The notes: generated by a model from the sequence alone, not told the origin. 64,000 bases of DNA from Comamonas suwonensis (GCF_012844455.2 NZ_JABBCQ020000005.1:124001-188000); one strand, 5' to 3'; counted from the stretch's first letter, positions 16,529 to 24,815 are shown. Program-made: numbers and translations.

Positions 16529-16939
16529 ATGAAAAAAGCAGCATTTGCCCTTTGTGTCTTGTGTGCCATGGTTGCTGGCACAGCCGCTCAGGCTACGCCG
16601 GTCACCACCGCCAGCGGCCTGATCTATGACAGCAAGGTCGAGGGCAGCGGCCCCAGCCCCAAGGCAACAGACACCGTCAAAGTGCATTACCGTGGCTACT
16701 TTCCCGATACCGGCAAAGAGTTCGACAGCTCCTACGCGCGCCAGCAGCCGATTGAGTTTCCGCTCAGCGGCGTGATTCCCTGCTGGACGGAAGGCGTGCA
16801 GAAAATGAAGGTCGGCGGCAAGGCCAAGCTTACCTGCCCGCCCGGCATTGCCTACGGAGCCCGAGGCGCAGGCCGTGCCGTGCCGCCCAATGCCACGCTG
16901 AACTTTGATGTCGAATTGCTGGGCATTCAGGGCCGCTGA
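16529..16939 (+). CDS. Secreted FKBP-type peptidyl-prolyl cis-trans isomerase
   Basis: 136 residues from the ATG of MKKAAFALCVLCAMVAGTAA, a clear signal peptide cleaved near AQA; a 7-codon longer frame is less likely. A single FKBP domain follows, with VKVHYRGYFPDTGKEFDSSY, then EGVQKMKVGGKAKLTCPPGIAYG and the closing strand NATLNFDVELLGI. It would speed prolyl isomerisation of folding proteins in the periplasm. It lacks the N-terminal dimerisation domain of FkpA/Mip, so it is the minimal form. It converges with norR, 15 bp apart. Confidence 0.92.
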   Translation: MKKAAFALCVLCAMVAGTAAQATPVTTASGLIYDSKVEGSGPSPKATDTVKVHYRGYFPDTGKEFDSSYARQQPIEFPLSGVIPCWTEGVQKMKVGGKAKLTCPPGIAYGARGAGRAVPPNATLNFDVELLGIQGR

Positions 16940-16954
16940 TTTGCGGTTTTGAAT

Positions 16955-18538
16955 TCACGGCTTGACGATGTCCAGCCGCTTGGCCAGCCGCTGCAGATTG
17001 GCGCGGTCGATTTGAAGCTCGCGCGCCGCTGCAGCCCAGCTGCCGTGATGGCGCGCCAGACTGGCGTTGACTAGCTCGCGCTCATAGGTGGTGACTGCAT
17101 CGCGCAGACCCAACTCTGGCGCGGGTAGCGATTGAGTGGCGGGGGGCTGTGGCGCAGGTGTCGCCACTATGGCTTCTGGCTGGTCCCAGAGGTCGGCCAC
17201 CCCCAGGGTCACAATACGCAGCCGGCTACTGGCACGGCCAGAGCTGCCATCGTTGCGGCTTAATGCCTTGAGCACGGCACGGCTGATCAAGTGCTCCAGC
17301 TCGCGCACATTGCCGGCCCAGCGGTGGTTCAGCAAAGCCGCTTGCGCAGCGGCCTCCAGCCGCAGGCCGCCCAGCTTGAGCCGCGAGCGGTTCTCTTCCA
17401 GAAAATAGCCTGCCAGCTGCAGCACATCGCTGTCACGCTCGCGCAGCGGCGGCACGTTGAGCGGGTAGACGTTGAGTCGGTGATAGAAGTCCGCGCGCAT
17501 GCGCCCGGCGCTGACTTCCGCCGCCAGATCGCGGTTGGTGGCTGCAATCACGCGCACATCGACATGGTGCTCCCGGTCCGAGCCCAGGCGCTGCAGCTGC
17601 CCGCTTTGCAGCACGCGCAGCAGCTTGGCCTGCACGGGCAGCGAAAGCTCTCCCACTTCATCGAGAAACAGCGTACCTTGCTGCGCCTGCTCAAACTTGC
17701 CACTGCGCTCGGTCAGCGCGCCGGTAAAGGCTCCGCGCACATGGCCGAACAGCTCGCTCTCCACCAGGTTGTCGGGCAGGGCCGCGCAGTTGATGCTGAC
17801 CATGGGCTTGCCTGCGCGGGCTGACTGTGCGTGTACGGCTTGCGCCACCAGTTCCTTGCCAGTGCCGGTTTCCCCGGTGATGAGCACGCTGAGATCACTG
17901 GCAGCGACGAGGGCGATGTCTTTTTGCAGCTGGCGCATGGCGGGGCTGGAACCCTGCAAGCCGCGCTCAGGCACGGCTGCGGTGCTGGTGGTGTGGCTGG
18001 ATCCACGTGCCAGCTGAGAGAGCTGGTGCACGCGCTCTGCCGTGGCCACGGTGGCCGCTGCCAGATTGCTGAAAGCCTGCAGCATGGCCAGCGCCGCCGG
18101 ATCGGCAAAGCGGCCGGGCTCCAGCGCATCCAGCGTCAGCAGGCCCCAGGGCATGCCGCCTAGCTGCAGCACACAGCCCATGCAGTCATGCACATGCAGC
18201 TCGGTAATGGTCTGGCCTTTGTGGGCGACCAGACCATCGTAGGGGTCGGGCAGGGGGCTGTCCGGCTCAAAGCGCATGGCCTGACCGGCGGCCAGCAACT
18301 GGGCGAAGCGCGGGTGCTCGGCCAGACGAAAGCGGCGGCCCAGCGTATCGGGCATCAGGCCATCAATCGCCATGGGGTGCAGCCATTCGCCTTCCAGTTT
18401 CAGCAGAGCGACGGCATCGGCGGGAAGCAGATTGCGCAGCGCGGCCAGCAGGCGGCGCAGGCGCTCGCGTTCGCTCAGGTCCTGGGCCAGATCCGCAATC
18501 AGCGGGCTGACGGCATTGAGGATGTGGGATGTTGTCAT
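16955..18538 (-). CDS. norR: Nitric-oxide-responsive sigma-54 activator NorR
   Basis: 527 residues from the ATG of MTTSHILNAVSPLI; a TTG seven codons earlier is unlikely. An N-terminal GAF domain (about 15-165) would hold the NO-sensing non-haem iron. The AAA+ domain (about 190-420) has Walker A TGETGTGKELVAQ, the sigma-54 contact loop GAFTGA and Walker B GTLFLDEVGELSL. The C-terminal Fis-type helix-turn-helix is SWAAAARELQIDRANLQRL. NO binding to the GAF iron relieves repression of the ATPase. Its target is the divergent hmp gene, behind a sigma-54 promoter and three sites of the NorR type. One site overlaps the norR start codon, so autoregulation is likely. Confidence 0.93.
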   Translation of the reverse strand: MTTSHILNAVSPLIADLAQDLSERERLRRLLAALRNLLPADAVALLKLEGEWLHPMAIDGLMPDTLGRRFRLAEHPRFAQLLAAGQAMRFEPDSPLPDPYDGLVAHKGQTITELHVHDCMGCVLQLGGMPWGLLTLDALEPGRFADPAALAMLQAFSNLAAATVATAERVHQLSQLARGSSHTTSTAAVPERGLQGSSPAMRQLQKDIALVAASDLSVLITGETGTGKELVAQAVHAQSARAGKPMVSINCAALPDNLVESELFGHVRGAFTGALTERSGKFEQAQQGTLFLDEVGELSLPVQAKLLRVLQSGQLQRLGSDREHHVDVRVIAATNRDLAAEVSAGRMRADFYHRLNVYPLNVPPLRERDSDVLQLAGYFLEENRSRLKLGGLRLEAAAQAALLNHRWAGNVRELEHLISRAVLKALSRNDGSSGRASSRLRIVTLGVADLWDQPEAIVATPAPQPPATQSLPAPELGLRDAVTTYERELVNASLARHHGSWAAAARELQIDRANLQRLAKRLDIVKP

Positions 18539-18544
18539 AACGAC
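18534..18544. promoter_or_regulatory. NorR-type site 1 (GTCATAACGAC)
   Basis: Seven of eight fixed bases match the GTCA-N3-TGAC core described for NorR enhancers. The site covers the norR start codon on the opposite strand. Confidence 0.6.
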
Positions 18545-18554
18545 ATCAATAAGG

Positions 18555-18565
18555 GTCAATAAGAC
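18555..18565. promoter_or_regulatory. NorR-type site 2 (GTCAATAAGAC)
   Basis: Seven of eight fixed bases match GTCA-N3-TGAC. It starts 21 bp from site 1, two helical turns, on the same DNA face. Confidence 0.6.
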
Positions 18566-18579
18566 TTCTTTTGTTAGAT

Positions 18580-18590
18580 GTCATATTGAC
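18580..18590. promoter_or_regulatory. NorR-type site 3 (GTCATATTGAC)
   Basis: This is a perfect GTCA-N3-TGAC site. It starts 25 bp from site 2 and ends about 42 bp upstream of the sigma-54 promoter. Confidence 0.75.
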
Positions 18591-18631
18591 TCATATTTTT
18601 GCAAGCCATTGTTTTGTAATGGTCTTTAATC

Positions 18632-18647
18632 TGGCATGTAGCTTGCA
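18632..18647 (+). promoter_or_regulatory. Sigma-54 promoter of hmp
   Basis: TGGCATGTAGCTTGCA fits the -24/-12 consensus TGGCAYR-N4-TTGCW, with GG and GC ten bases apart. The start of transcription would be near 18657, about 40 bp before the hmp ATG. Confidence 0.85.
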
Positions 18648-18697
18648 TTGATTCAATCAAACCTTGCAGCTGGCAAGGCTGTCATCAGGAGATTTGC

Positions 18698-19876
18698 ATG
18701 CTTAACGAACGTCAACGCGAGATTGTCAAAGCCACCGTACCACTGCTGGAAACCGGCGGCGAGGCGCTGACCACCCATTTCTACCAAATCATGCTGGCCG
18801 AGCATCCAGAAGTGCGCCCGCTGTTCAATCAGGCGCACCAGCAAAGCGGTGCCCAGCCACGCGCGCTGGCGAACAGCGTGCTGATGTATGCCAAGAACAT
18901 TGACCGTCTGGAAAACCTGGGCAGCCTGCCCGCGCAAATCATCAACAAGCATGTGGCGCTGCAGGTGCAGCCTGAGCATTACCCTGTGGTGGGCGCCTGC
19001 CTGCTGCGTGCCATTCGCGAGGTGCTGGGCGCCGAGATTGCGACGGATGAGGTGATTGCCGCCTGGGCCGCCGCCTATCAGCAGTTGGCCGATATTTTGA
19101 TCGGTGCAGAGCGCGCGGTGTATGAGCAGACCGCTGCGGCCGAAGGTGGCTGGCGCGGTGCGCGTGCCTTCAAGCTGGTGCAAAAACAGGCCGAGTCGGC
19201 CGAGATCACCTCGTTTTATCTGGAGCCCGTGGATGGCGGCGCGGTCATCACCCATCAGCCCGGCCAGTACATCGGCCTGCGCGCGGTGGTGGATGGCGTG
19301 GAGCAGCGCCGCAACTACTCGCTGTCGGCGGCCAGCAATGGCAAGAGCTACCGCATCAGCGTCAAGCGCGAGGCGGGGGGCAAGGTCTCCAACTATCTGC
19401 ATGACAGCGTTCACGTGGGCGATACGCTGGAGCTGTTCCCGCCTGCAGGCCACTTCACACTGCAAAGCAATGCCAAGCCGCTGGTGCTGATCAGCGGCGG
19501 CGTGGGCATCACACCCACCCTGCCCATGCTGCAGGCCGCGCTGCCCACGGGCCGCGAGATCACCTTCATTCATTGCGCACGCGATCGCGGTGTCCACGCC
19601 TTCCGCGAGAAGATTGATGCGCTGGCAGCGTCCCACAGCCAGCTCACACGCCGCTATTGCTACGACGCCGCAATGGCTGGCGACGAGGTGGATGCCCAAG
19701 GCCTGCTGAGCACCGAGCAGTTGGGCGAGTGGTTGCCAGCATCGCGGGATGCAGACGTCTACTTCCTGGGCCCACGCGGCTTTATGCGCAGCGTCAAGCA
19801 ATCGTTGAGCACTTTGGGCGTGCCCGATGCACAGGTGCACTACGAGTTCTTTGGCCCCGCCGAAGCATTGGCCTGA
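18698..19876 (+). CDS. hmp: Flavohaemoprotein, nitric oxide dioxygenase
   Basis: 392 residues. The globin domain (1-138) has B10 Tyr29, E7 Gln53 and proximal F8 His85, the full NO-dioxygenase haem pocket. A ferredoxin-reductase module follows, with an FAD motif RRNYSLSAAS near residue 206 and an NAD module with LVLISGGVGITPTLPML and DVYFLGPRGFMRSVKQSL. The enzyme converts NO and O2 to nitrate using NADH or NADPH in the cytoplasm. AGGAG stands before the ATG. Its only visible promoter is sigma-54-dependent under NorR, so expression should depend strictly on NO. A large palindromic repeat with a T-tract after the stop can terminate it. Confidence 0.96.
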   Translation: MLNERQREIVKATVPLLETGGEALTTHFYQIMLAEHPEVRPLFNQAHQQSGAQPRALANSVLMYAKNIDRLENLGSLPAQIINKHVALQVQPEHYPVVGACLLRAIREVLGAEIATDEVIAAWAAAYQQLADILIGAERAVYEQTAAAEGGWRGARAFKLVQKQAESAEITSFYLEPVDGGAVITHQPGQYIGLRAVVDGVEQRRNYSLSAASNGKSYRISVKREAGGKVSNYLHDSVHVGDTLELFPPAGHFTLQSNAKPLVLISGGVGITPTLPMLQAALPTGREITFIHCARDRGVHAFREKIDALAASHSQLTRRYCYDAAMAGDEVDAQGLLSTEQLGEWLPASRDADVYFLGPRGFMRSVKQSLSTLGVPDAQVHYEFFGPAEALA

Positions 19877-19893
19877 TCAACGGGTTGCTCATT

Positions 19894-19986
19894 AAAAAAG
19901 AGCTGCTAGCGCTTGGTATTAGTGGGTTTTCATGCATAAAGCATCTGAAACCCATATCAATCCAGCGCAAGCAGCTCTTTTTATTG
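19894..19986. repeat. Dispersed palindrome, family 1 (most complete copy; likely terminator of hmp)
   Basis: The outer arms AAAAAGAGCTGCT and AGCAGCTCTTTTT enclose an inner hairpin GGGTTTTCATGC / GCATCTGAAACCC (19924-19953). The outer stem ends in a T-run, so it can act as an intrinsic terminator. This copy shares its right half with the in-frame copy in the carboxylase gene. Confidence 0.75.
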
Positions 19987-20009
19987 AGGCGCGGCCTGAG
20001 TCCGTGACG

Positions 20010-20081
20010 GCCAGCAAGGGCCGCCCCGCAGCAAAGCCGTCTTCGCCCTCCGGGGGAAGGCGCGAAAGCGCCTCAGGGGGC
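20010..20081 (+). repeat. GC-rich dispersed repeat, family 2 (copy C)
   Basis: CCAGCAAGGGCCGCCCCGCA, then CCCTCCGGGGGAAGG, the hairpin GGCGCGAAAGCGCC and TCAGGGGG match the copies at 5868-5950 and 7747-7835. It ends directly at the stop codon of the DUF3297 gene. Confidence 0.7.
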
Positions 20082-20327
20082 TTAGCGGTAATACGCCTCG
20101 ACCGTACCCTTGATCTTGATCAGCAGAGGCTTGCCCTTGCGGTCGATGGCCTTGGCGTGAGGAATCTTGACCCAGCCTTCGCTGACGCAGTATTCCTCGA
20201 CGTCGAAGCGGTCGGTGCCGTTGAAGAGGATGCCGATGTCATGCTCGAACACGGCGGCCACATGGTGGGGGCTGCGAGGATCGATGGACAGGTGGTCGGG
20301 CAGTTCGGGGCGGATGGCGTCGGTCAT
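20082..20327 (-). CDS. DUF3297 family protein
   Basis: 81 residues from the ATG of MTDAIRPELPDHLSIDPRSP. HHVAAVFEHDIGILFNGTDR, then VEEYCVSEGWVKIP and LIKIKGTVEAYYR are the family's conserved blocks. The longer frame opening at 20402 has no recognisable start signal. The function is unknown; relatives are small cytoplasmic proteins, sometimes mislabelled as glutathione peroxidase. It stands alone, with a GC-rich repeat at its 3' end. Confidence 0.85.
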   Translation of the reverse strand: MTDAIRPELPDHLSIDPRSPHHVAAVFEHDIGILFNGTDRFDVEEYCVSEGWVKIPHAKAIDRKGKPLLIKIKGTVEAYYR

Positions 20328-20469
20328 GATTTTTCGAGATTCAGGAAATACAAGGGGGCCATTTTCGGTGCATTTGCAAAAGCCTGCCTTGGACTGACGC
20401 AATTGTGTAAGACAGGCGACGACCGCTCATCGGGGCTGCCGGCATAGGCGAACGGGTCCGACTGGCCGT

Positions 20470-21807
20470 ATGCTGGCGTTCATGCTGACCCAAGAACAAC
20501 GCCTGTCATTGCAGCACGCCAAGCGGCTGCCGCTGATTTTGCTGCTGCTGGTGACGGCTGGATTCATCGCTACGGCGCTGGCTGGCTCGCGCTGGGGCAT
20601 TGCCGGGCAGGCCGTGCCGCTGTGGCTGGTGTGCCTGCGGGCGATCTGCGAGGCCGCCATGGTCGGCGCGCTGGCCGACTGGTTTGCCGTCTCGGCTCTG
20701 TTTCGGCGCATACCGCTGCCGCTGGTGGGGCGGCACACGGCCATCATTCCGCGCAACAAAGACCGGATTGGCGAGAACCTGGCCGTGTTTGTGCGCGATA
20801 AATTTCTGGATGCCCCATCGCTGGTCGCGCTGATCGAGCGCCATAACCCCGCGCAGGCGCTGGCCGACTGGCTGACGGCACCCGCCAACCATCAGCTGTT
20901 GGGCAAGCAGGTGGCGCGGCTGGCGCTGGCTGCACTGGAGATGGTGCAGGACAAGCAGGTCGAGAGGTTTCTGACCCAGTCGCTCAAGGCCGTGATGGCG
21001 CATGTGGACCTGTCGCGCACGGCGGCTTCGCTGCTGTCGGGGCTGACGGCGGGTGGCCGCCATCAAGAGGTACTCGACGATGTGCTGGCACGCATCAGCC
21101 GCGTGCTGCAAAAAGAGCAGACCCATGTGCTGATTGCGCAGACCATCGTGGTCTGGCTCAAGCGCGAGCACCCGATCAAGGAAAAAATGCTGCCCACGGA
21201 CTGGCTCAGCGACAAGGGCGCGGCCCTGATTGCCAGTGCGCTCGATAGCCTGCTGCAAGATGTGGCGCACAACCCCGATCATCGCCTGCGGGAGGCATTT
21301 GATGGCTCGGTGCAGCGGCTGATTGAGGGATTGCAAAACGATCCGGCTTATGCAGAGCGCGTGGAAAAGCTGCGCAACTATCTGCTGCACGACGAGAAGC
21401 TTGCCGCCTATCTGCGCGAGCTGTGGGCGGGCTGGCGCGCGCGGCTTGAGCGTGATCTGGCCGATGAAAACTCAGCTCTTGCGCGGCGCGCCGCTGTGAT
21501 GGGGCGCTGGCTGGGGCAGGCGCTGGCGCATGACGAGGCGCTGAGAGCCTCGATGAACGAGCGCCTGAAACGCTGGGCGACGACGCTGGCACCCGATGTT
21601 TCGAAGTTCATCGGCCAGCATATTGCAGACACCGTCAAACGCTGGGATGCGGAGCAGCTCTCAGAGTTGATCGAGGCCCATATCGGCAAGGATTTGCAGT
21701 ACATCCGCATCAACGGCACGCTGGTGGGCGGGGCGATCGGGCTGCTGCTCTTTCTCATCTCGCACGCCGGAATTCTGTGGCGCAGCGCGATGCAGTCTTT
21801 GGGGTGA
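20470..21807 (+). CDS. DUF445 family membrane protein (YjiN-like)
   Basis: 445 residues if started at MLAFML; MLTQEQR four codons later is equally possible. One N-terminal membrane segment (PLILLLLVTAGFIATALAG) is followed by a second hydrophobic stretch around IAGQAVPLWLVCLRAICEAA. DWFAVSALFRRIPLPLVGRH, then IPRNKDRIGENLAVF is the DUF445 signature. A long helical region ends in the membrane segment LVGGAIGLLLFLISHAGILW. The topology suggests a coiled structure anchored at both ends in the inner membrane. The function is unknown. It is monocistronic, with a family 1 repeat downstream. Confidence 0.85.
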   Translation: MLAFMLTQEQRLSLQHAKRLPLILLLLVTAGFIATALAGSRWGIAGQAVPLWLVCLRAICEAAMVGALADWFAVSALFRRIPLPLVGRHTAIIPRNKDRIGENLAVFVRDKFLDAPSLVALIERHNPAQALADWLTAPANHQLLGKQVARLALAALEMVQDKQVERFLTQSLKAVMAHVDLSRTAASLLSGLTAGGRHQEVLDDVLARISRVLQKEQTHVLIAQTIVVWLKREHPIKEKMLPTDWLSDKGAALIASALDSLLQDVAHNPDHRLREAFDGSVQRLIEGLQNDPAYAERVEKLRNYLLHDEKLAAYLRELWAGWRARLERDLADENSALARRAAVMGRWLGQALAHDEALRASMNERLKRWATTLAPDVSKFIGQHIADTVKRWDAEQLSELIEAHIGKDLQYIRINGTLVGGAIGLLLFLISHAGILWRSAMQSLG

Positions 21808-21809
21808 CT

Positions 21810-21906
21810 CAATTTTGATAGCTTCCATCGCTTGTTCATCAAGGGTTTGATGCCGTAATGCGCCTGAAGTGCAATGAACACAAGCGCTGAAAGCTATCAA
21901 TAAAGT
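21810..21906. repeat. Dispersed imperfect palindrome, family 1 (after DUF445 gene)
   Basis: The outer arms TTTTGATAGCTT and GAAAGCTATCAATAAA and the next arms CGCTTGTTCAT and ATGAACACAAGCG pair well. The element fills the gap between two convergent genes and probably ends both transcripts. Confidence 0.7.
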
Positions 21907-21910
21907 ATTT

Positions 21911-22342
21911 TTACTTCTGTGCTTCAACAGGCTCTGGCGGCAGCAGCTGCTTGCCGATTTGCTGCCAGGCCTTGGCGGCGTCGTTCTGGCCTGCAAACAG
22001 GTGGCAACTGGCGGCGGTCATGGCTAGGCGGCCATTTTCGGGCTCCAGGTCAAAAGCCAGCTCGCACTGCGCGGCGGCATTGGCCCACATGACCTGGGCA
22101 TTGTTCGAGCCTTCTTTTTGAAGTGCATGGGCCTCGGCCATCCAGGCCTGAGCGAGGCGGAAGGCGGCTTCTGGCTCGTCCATATCGGCCTTGTGCGCCA
22201 GATAAAACTCTTTGCCAGCGGCTTGCCACAGGCCGCGGGCCTGCTCGAAGTCTTGCGTGGCCATCTTCTGGGCTTGCTGAACCAGTGCGTTGCCGGCCTG
22301 CAGATGGGCCTGGTAGTTGGATGCGTCTTGATCTTGGGGCAT
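21911..22342 (-). CDS. Hypothetical TPR-like helical protein
   Basis: 143 residues from MPQDQDASNYQAHLQ; an ATG six codons earlier is also in frame. The sequence is alanine-rich and helical with a two-helix rhythm: FEQARGLWQAAGKEFYLAHK, then AAFRLAQAWMAEAHALQKEG, AAAQCELAFDLEPENGRLAM and AASCHLFAGQNDAAKAWQQI. The last two blocks resemble tetratricopeptide repeats. There is no signal peptide and no catalytic motif. I do not recognise the family. Such proteins usually act as adaptors; no partner is apparent from its neighbours. Confidence 0.7.
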   Translation of the reverse strand: MPQDQDASNYQAHLQAGNALVQQAQKMATQDFEQARGLWQAAGKEFYLAHKADMDEPEAAFRLAQAWMAEAHALQKEGSNNAQVMWANAAAQCELAFDLEPENGRLAMTAASCHLFAGQNDAAKAWQQIGKQLLPPEPVEAQK

Positions 22343-22443
22343 GGCCGGTATTGTCCTCATTGCCTGGCCGTGCGGAGCGCGCCGAGGTTCATGTCCCCTG
22401 CGCTGCCTCGGGGCTTTGCCTGCGGCGGGTCGTTGATTCTTGG

Positions 22444-22848
22444 CTAGTAACGGAAATCGAGCTGACGCGGAGTTTTTCCGACCTGTACCGATTGAGACTG
22501 ACTGTTGCCGCCTTTGGTGGTGGCCGTGATCTTGTAACTGCCAGCGGGCAGCTTGATCAGGCAGACCGGGCCTTCGGCCGTGAACTGGCTGCTGACCTGC
22601 TTGGAGCGAATGTCGACGGTGACATTGGCCAGATAGGCCCCGCTTTTTTCCGCAAAAAGCAGCGCCAGCGGGTAGTTTTTCATCGCGGAACGCATGGCCG
22701 TGGATTCGTCTTCGCCGATGCCGCCGCAGCTGTAACGCAATGCACCGGCCTCTTGCATTTCGGGAATCTGACCTTGAGCCAGGGCCGGCAGGCTGAGCCA
22801 GGCGCTGGCGGCAAGGGCCAGGCAGGCCGTGTTTCGAAAACCAAGCAT
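22444..22848 (-). CDS. Small exported protein with a carboxypeptidase-regulatory-like beta domain
   Basis: 134 residues from the ATG of MLGFRNTACLALAASAWLSL, a signal peptide cleaved near PALAQG. The mature part has ALRYSCGGIGEDESTAMRSA, then ANVTVDIRSKQVSSQFTAEG and VCLIKLPAGSYKITATTKGG. The last segment is the strand-turn pattern of carboxypeptidase-regulatory-like (transthyretin-like) domains. The two cysteines could form a disulphide in the periplasm. It lies downstream of the sensor kinase on the same strand, 100 bp away, and might be co-expressed with it. The function is unknown. Confidence 0.75.
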   Translation of the reverse strand: MLGFRNTACLALAASAWLSLPALAQGQIPEMQEAGALRYSCGGIGEDESTAMRSAMKNYPLALLFAEKSGAYLANVTVDIRSKQVSSQFTAEGPVCLIKLPAGSYKITATTKGGNSQSQSVQVGKTPRQLDFRY

Positions 22849-22948
22849 GGTGTTTTCTTTCAGAGATGCACAGACAGGAGATATTGCGGCGTTGCGGCGT
22901 TGTCGTATGTCATCTCTGCTATGTGCTGCTTGTGGGGACCTTGGGCGT

Positions 22949-24382
22949 TTACGAAGTGTTGCTGACGGTATCGACCGGTGGGGGCGGTGGGTTCTGATCT
23001 GCAAGCAAGCTCAGCCCGATGGTGGTGGCAGTCATGTCGGATCGTGCAAACGCTTGCCCGCCATGCATGCGTGCAATGGCGGACACAATCGCCAGCCCCA
23101 GCCCGTGGTTACGGTCAGCCTGGCTGCGGGCGGTGTCTGAACGGTAAAAGCGGTCAAACAGCCGGGGCAGGTGCTCGGCGGTAATGGTCGGGCCGTGGTT
23201 TTGTACGCTCAGTGTGATGGTTTCCTGAGCGGTGTCCTGAGATATGCCCTGCGCAGCGTCCTGTGATGTGCTCTGAATCTGCACTTCAATGCAGCTTCCC
23301 GGCGTGGCGTAGCGTGTGGCATTGCCCAGCAGGTTCGATAGCGCGCGGCGCAGCAGGCGGGCATCGACTTGGGCTTGCGCATCGCCCTGCACGCGCACTT
23401 GCAGACCAGCCTCTTGCAAGGCAGCCTCGTGGTAGTCCACCACTTCGGCGGCCAGACTGGCAAGGCTGGCGACTTGAATGCGGTGCGCGCTCTCGCCTCT
23501 ATCCGCGTGCGAGAGAAACAGCATGTCCGCCACGATGCCGGCCATGCGCTGCAGGTCTTCGAGGTTGGAGGCCAGAATGTCGCGCAGTTCCTCGGCATCT
23601 CGCGGCTTGCGCAGGGCCAGCTCGCAGCTGCTGATGAGTGTGGTCAGCGGGGTGTTGAGCTCATGCGCGACATCGGCGTTAAAGGCCTCCATCTGCCGGT
23701 AGGCCACGGCCAGTCGCTCCAGCAGGGCGTTGAACTGGGCGATCAGTGGGCGCAGCTCCTGCGGCTGGTCGGTGTCGTCCAGCCGTTTTTGCCAGTCGCG
23801 GCTCAAGTCTTGTGCGCCCAGTTGCCGGGTCTGCTCGACCAGCGAATGCAGCGGTGCCAGCCCGCGACGTACCAGCCAGGCGCTGGTGAGGGACACCAGT
23901 AGCGAGCTGCTCACGGCGGCCAGACCCAGAATCCAGGCCAGCTGGCGCAGCAGCGCATCGTCGGGGCGGCGGTCCAGCAGCAGCAAGACCTGAAGGGTTT
24001 GAGGTGTCTGATCGACAGCGCTGGCTGGCAGCTCAACGCTAAAGCTGCGTCTTGTGCTGTGGCGATCGTCGAGTGGCCGATTCAGCTTCTCAAAAAACAG
24101 CTGGTTGTCCTGCTGGGTGACGCGTATGGACATGTCCTCATGCCCCGTCAGAAAGTCGGACAGCATGTGCTGCATGGCGCTGGAGGAATGGCTGTCCCGG
24201 CCTTGCTGGAGCAGGTGCATCACGGTGGCCTGTTTTTGTTCCAGGCTTTCCTGCTGGCGCAGTGTCAACGCCAGCAGACTGCCCCAGTAGACGGCGACGC
24301 AGACCAGACCCAGCCCCAGCATGGTCTGCAGAGCCAGAGAGCGCGACAGGCGTTTGCCCAGATGGGGAATGGATGGGGTCAT
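22949..24382 (-). CDS. Heavy-metal sensor histidine kinase (CusS/CopS/CzcS type)
   Basis: 477 residues from MTPSIPHLGKRL, with AAGGA ahead. Two membrane segments (MLGLGLVCVAVYWGSLLALT and LAWILGLAAVSSSLLVSL) bracket a periplasmic sensor of about 120 residues. Then come a HAMP linker, the H-box with phospho-accepting His in VAHELNTPLTTLISS, the N-box LSNLLGNATRYATPG and the G-box NHGLGLAIVSAIARMHGG. It should phosphorylate the OmpR-type regulator encoded at 24816-25505. An opposite-strand DUF5713 gene sits between the two, so they are not one simple operon. The metal is not identifiable; the neighbouring pump looks Czc-type. Confidence 0.9.
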   Translation of the reverse strand: MTPSIPHLGKRLSRSLALQTMLGLGLVCVAVYWGSLLALTLRQQESLEQKQATVMHLLQQGRDSHSSSAMQHMLSDFLTGHEDMSIRVTQQDNQLFFEKLNRPLDDRHSTRRSFSVELPASAVDQTPQTLQVLLLLDRRPDDALLRQLAWILGLAAVSSSLLVSLTSAWLVRRGLAPLHSLVEQTRQLGAQDLSRDWQKRLDDTDQPQELRPLIAQFNALLERLAVAYRQMEAFNADVAHELNTPLTTLISSCELALRKPRDAEELRDILASNLEDLQRMAGIVADMLFLSHADRGESAHRIQVASLASLAAEVVDYHEAALQEAGLQVRVQGDAQAQVDARLLRRALSNLLGNATRYATPGSCIEVQIQSTSQDAAQGISQDTAQETITLSVQNHGPTITAEHLPRLFDRFYRSDTARSQADRNHGLGLAIVSAIARMHGGQAFARSDMTATTIGLSLLADQNPPPPPVDTVSNTS

Positions 24383-24457
24383 GGGTTTTCCTTGGGGATC
24401 AGGTCCTGCCACATAGCGCTGCTATGCTGCACCGGCCTTGTATTCAGGAGATATTTT

Positions 24458-24799
24458 GTGAGCTTGAGCAATTCAAAAATGACGGGCCATCGCTTTTTGG
24501 CAGAAATGTATGACGATGCGTATTACCCCGGCGCACTGGTAAAAAAAGGAGCAGACATTCTGGTGGAGCTGTGCCAGCAGATTGAGGCGCAAAAGCCTGC
24601 CAGTCTGGAACAGCTTTATGCGCTGACCTTGGTAGCGACGGAGCGCTTCAATGACTTGCAGCAAGAATTTGATGAGCAAGGTAGCGAGATCGAGACAGTG
24701 GCCCGCGATTGCATTGGCACCGATTTCCTGGCTATTGCCCATGCCTATGGTTTTGACAATGCCGACCGTGAAGCGTTGATCAGCGAGCGCGACTGGTAA
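24458..24799 (+). CDS. DUF5713 family protein
   Basis: 113 residues from a GTG with AGGAG seven bases ahead; an ATG seven codons later is possible. MTGHRFLAEMYDDAYYPGAL, then VKKGADILVELCQQIEAQKP, EEFDEQGSEIETVARDCIGT and the end LISERDW match DUF5713, a small acidic helical family of unknown function. It is transcribed opposite to, and between, the response-regulator and sensor-kinase genes, 75 bp from the start codon of the kinase gene and 16 bp from the end of the regulator gene. It looks like an insertion into a former two-gene operon. Confidence 0.85.
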   Translation: MSLSNSKMTGHRFLAEMYDDAYYPGALVKKGADILVELCQQIEAQKPASLEQLYALTLVATERFNDLQQEFDEQGSEIETVARDCIGTDFLAIAHAYGFDNADREALISERDW

Positions 24800-24815
24800 G
24801 CGCTGTTTCGCCTTC

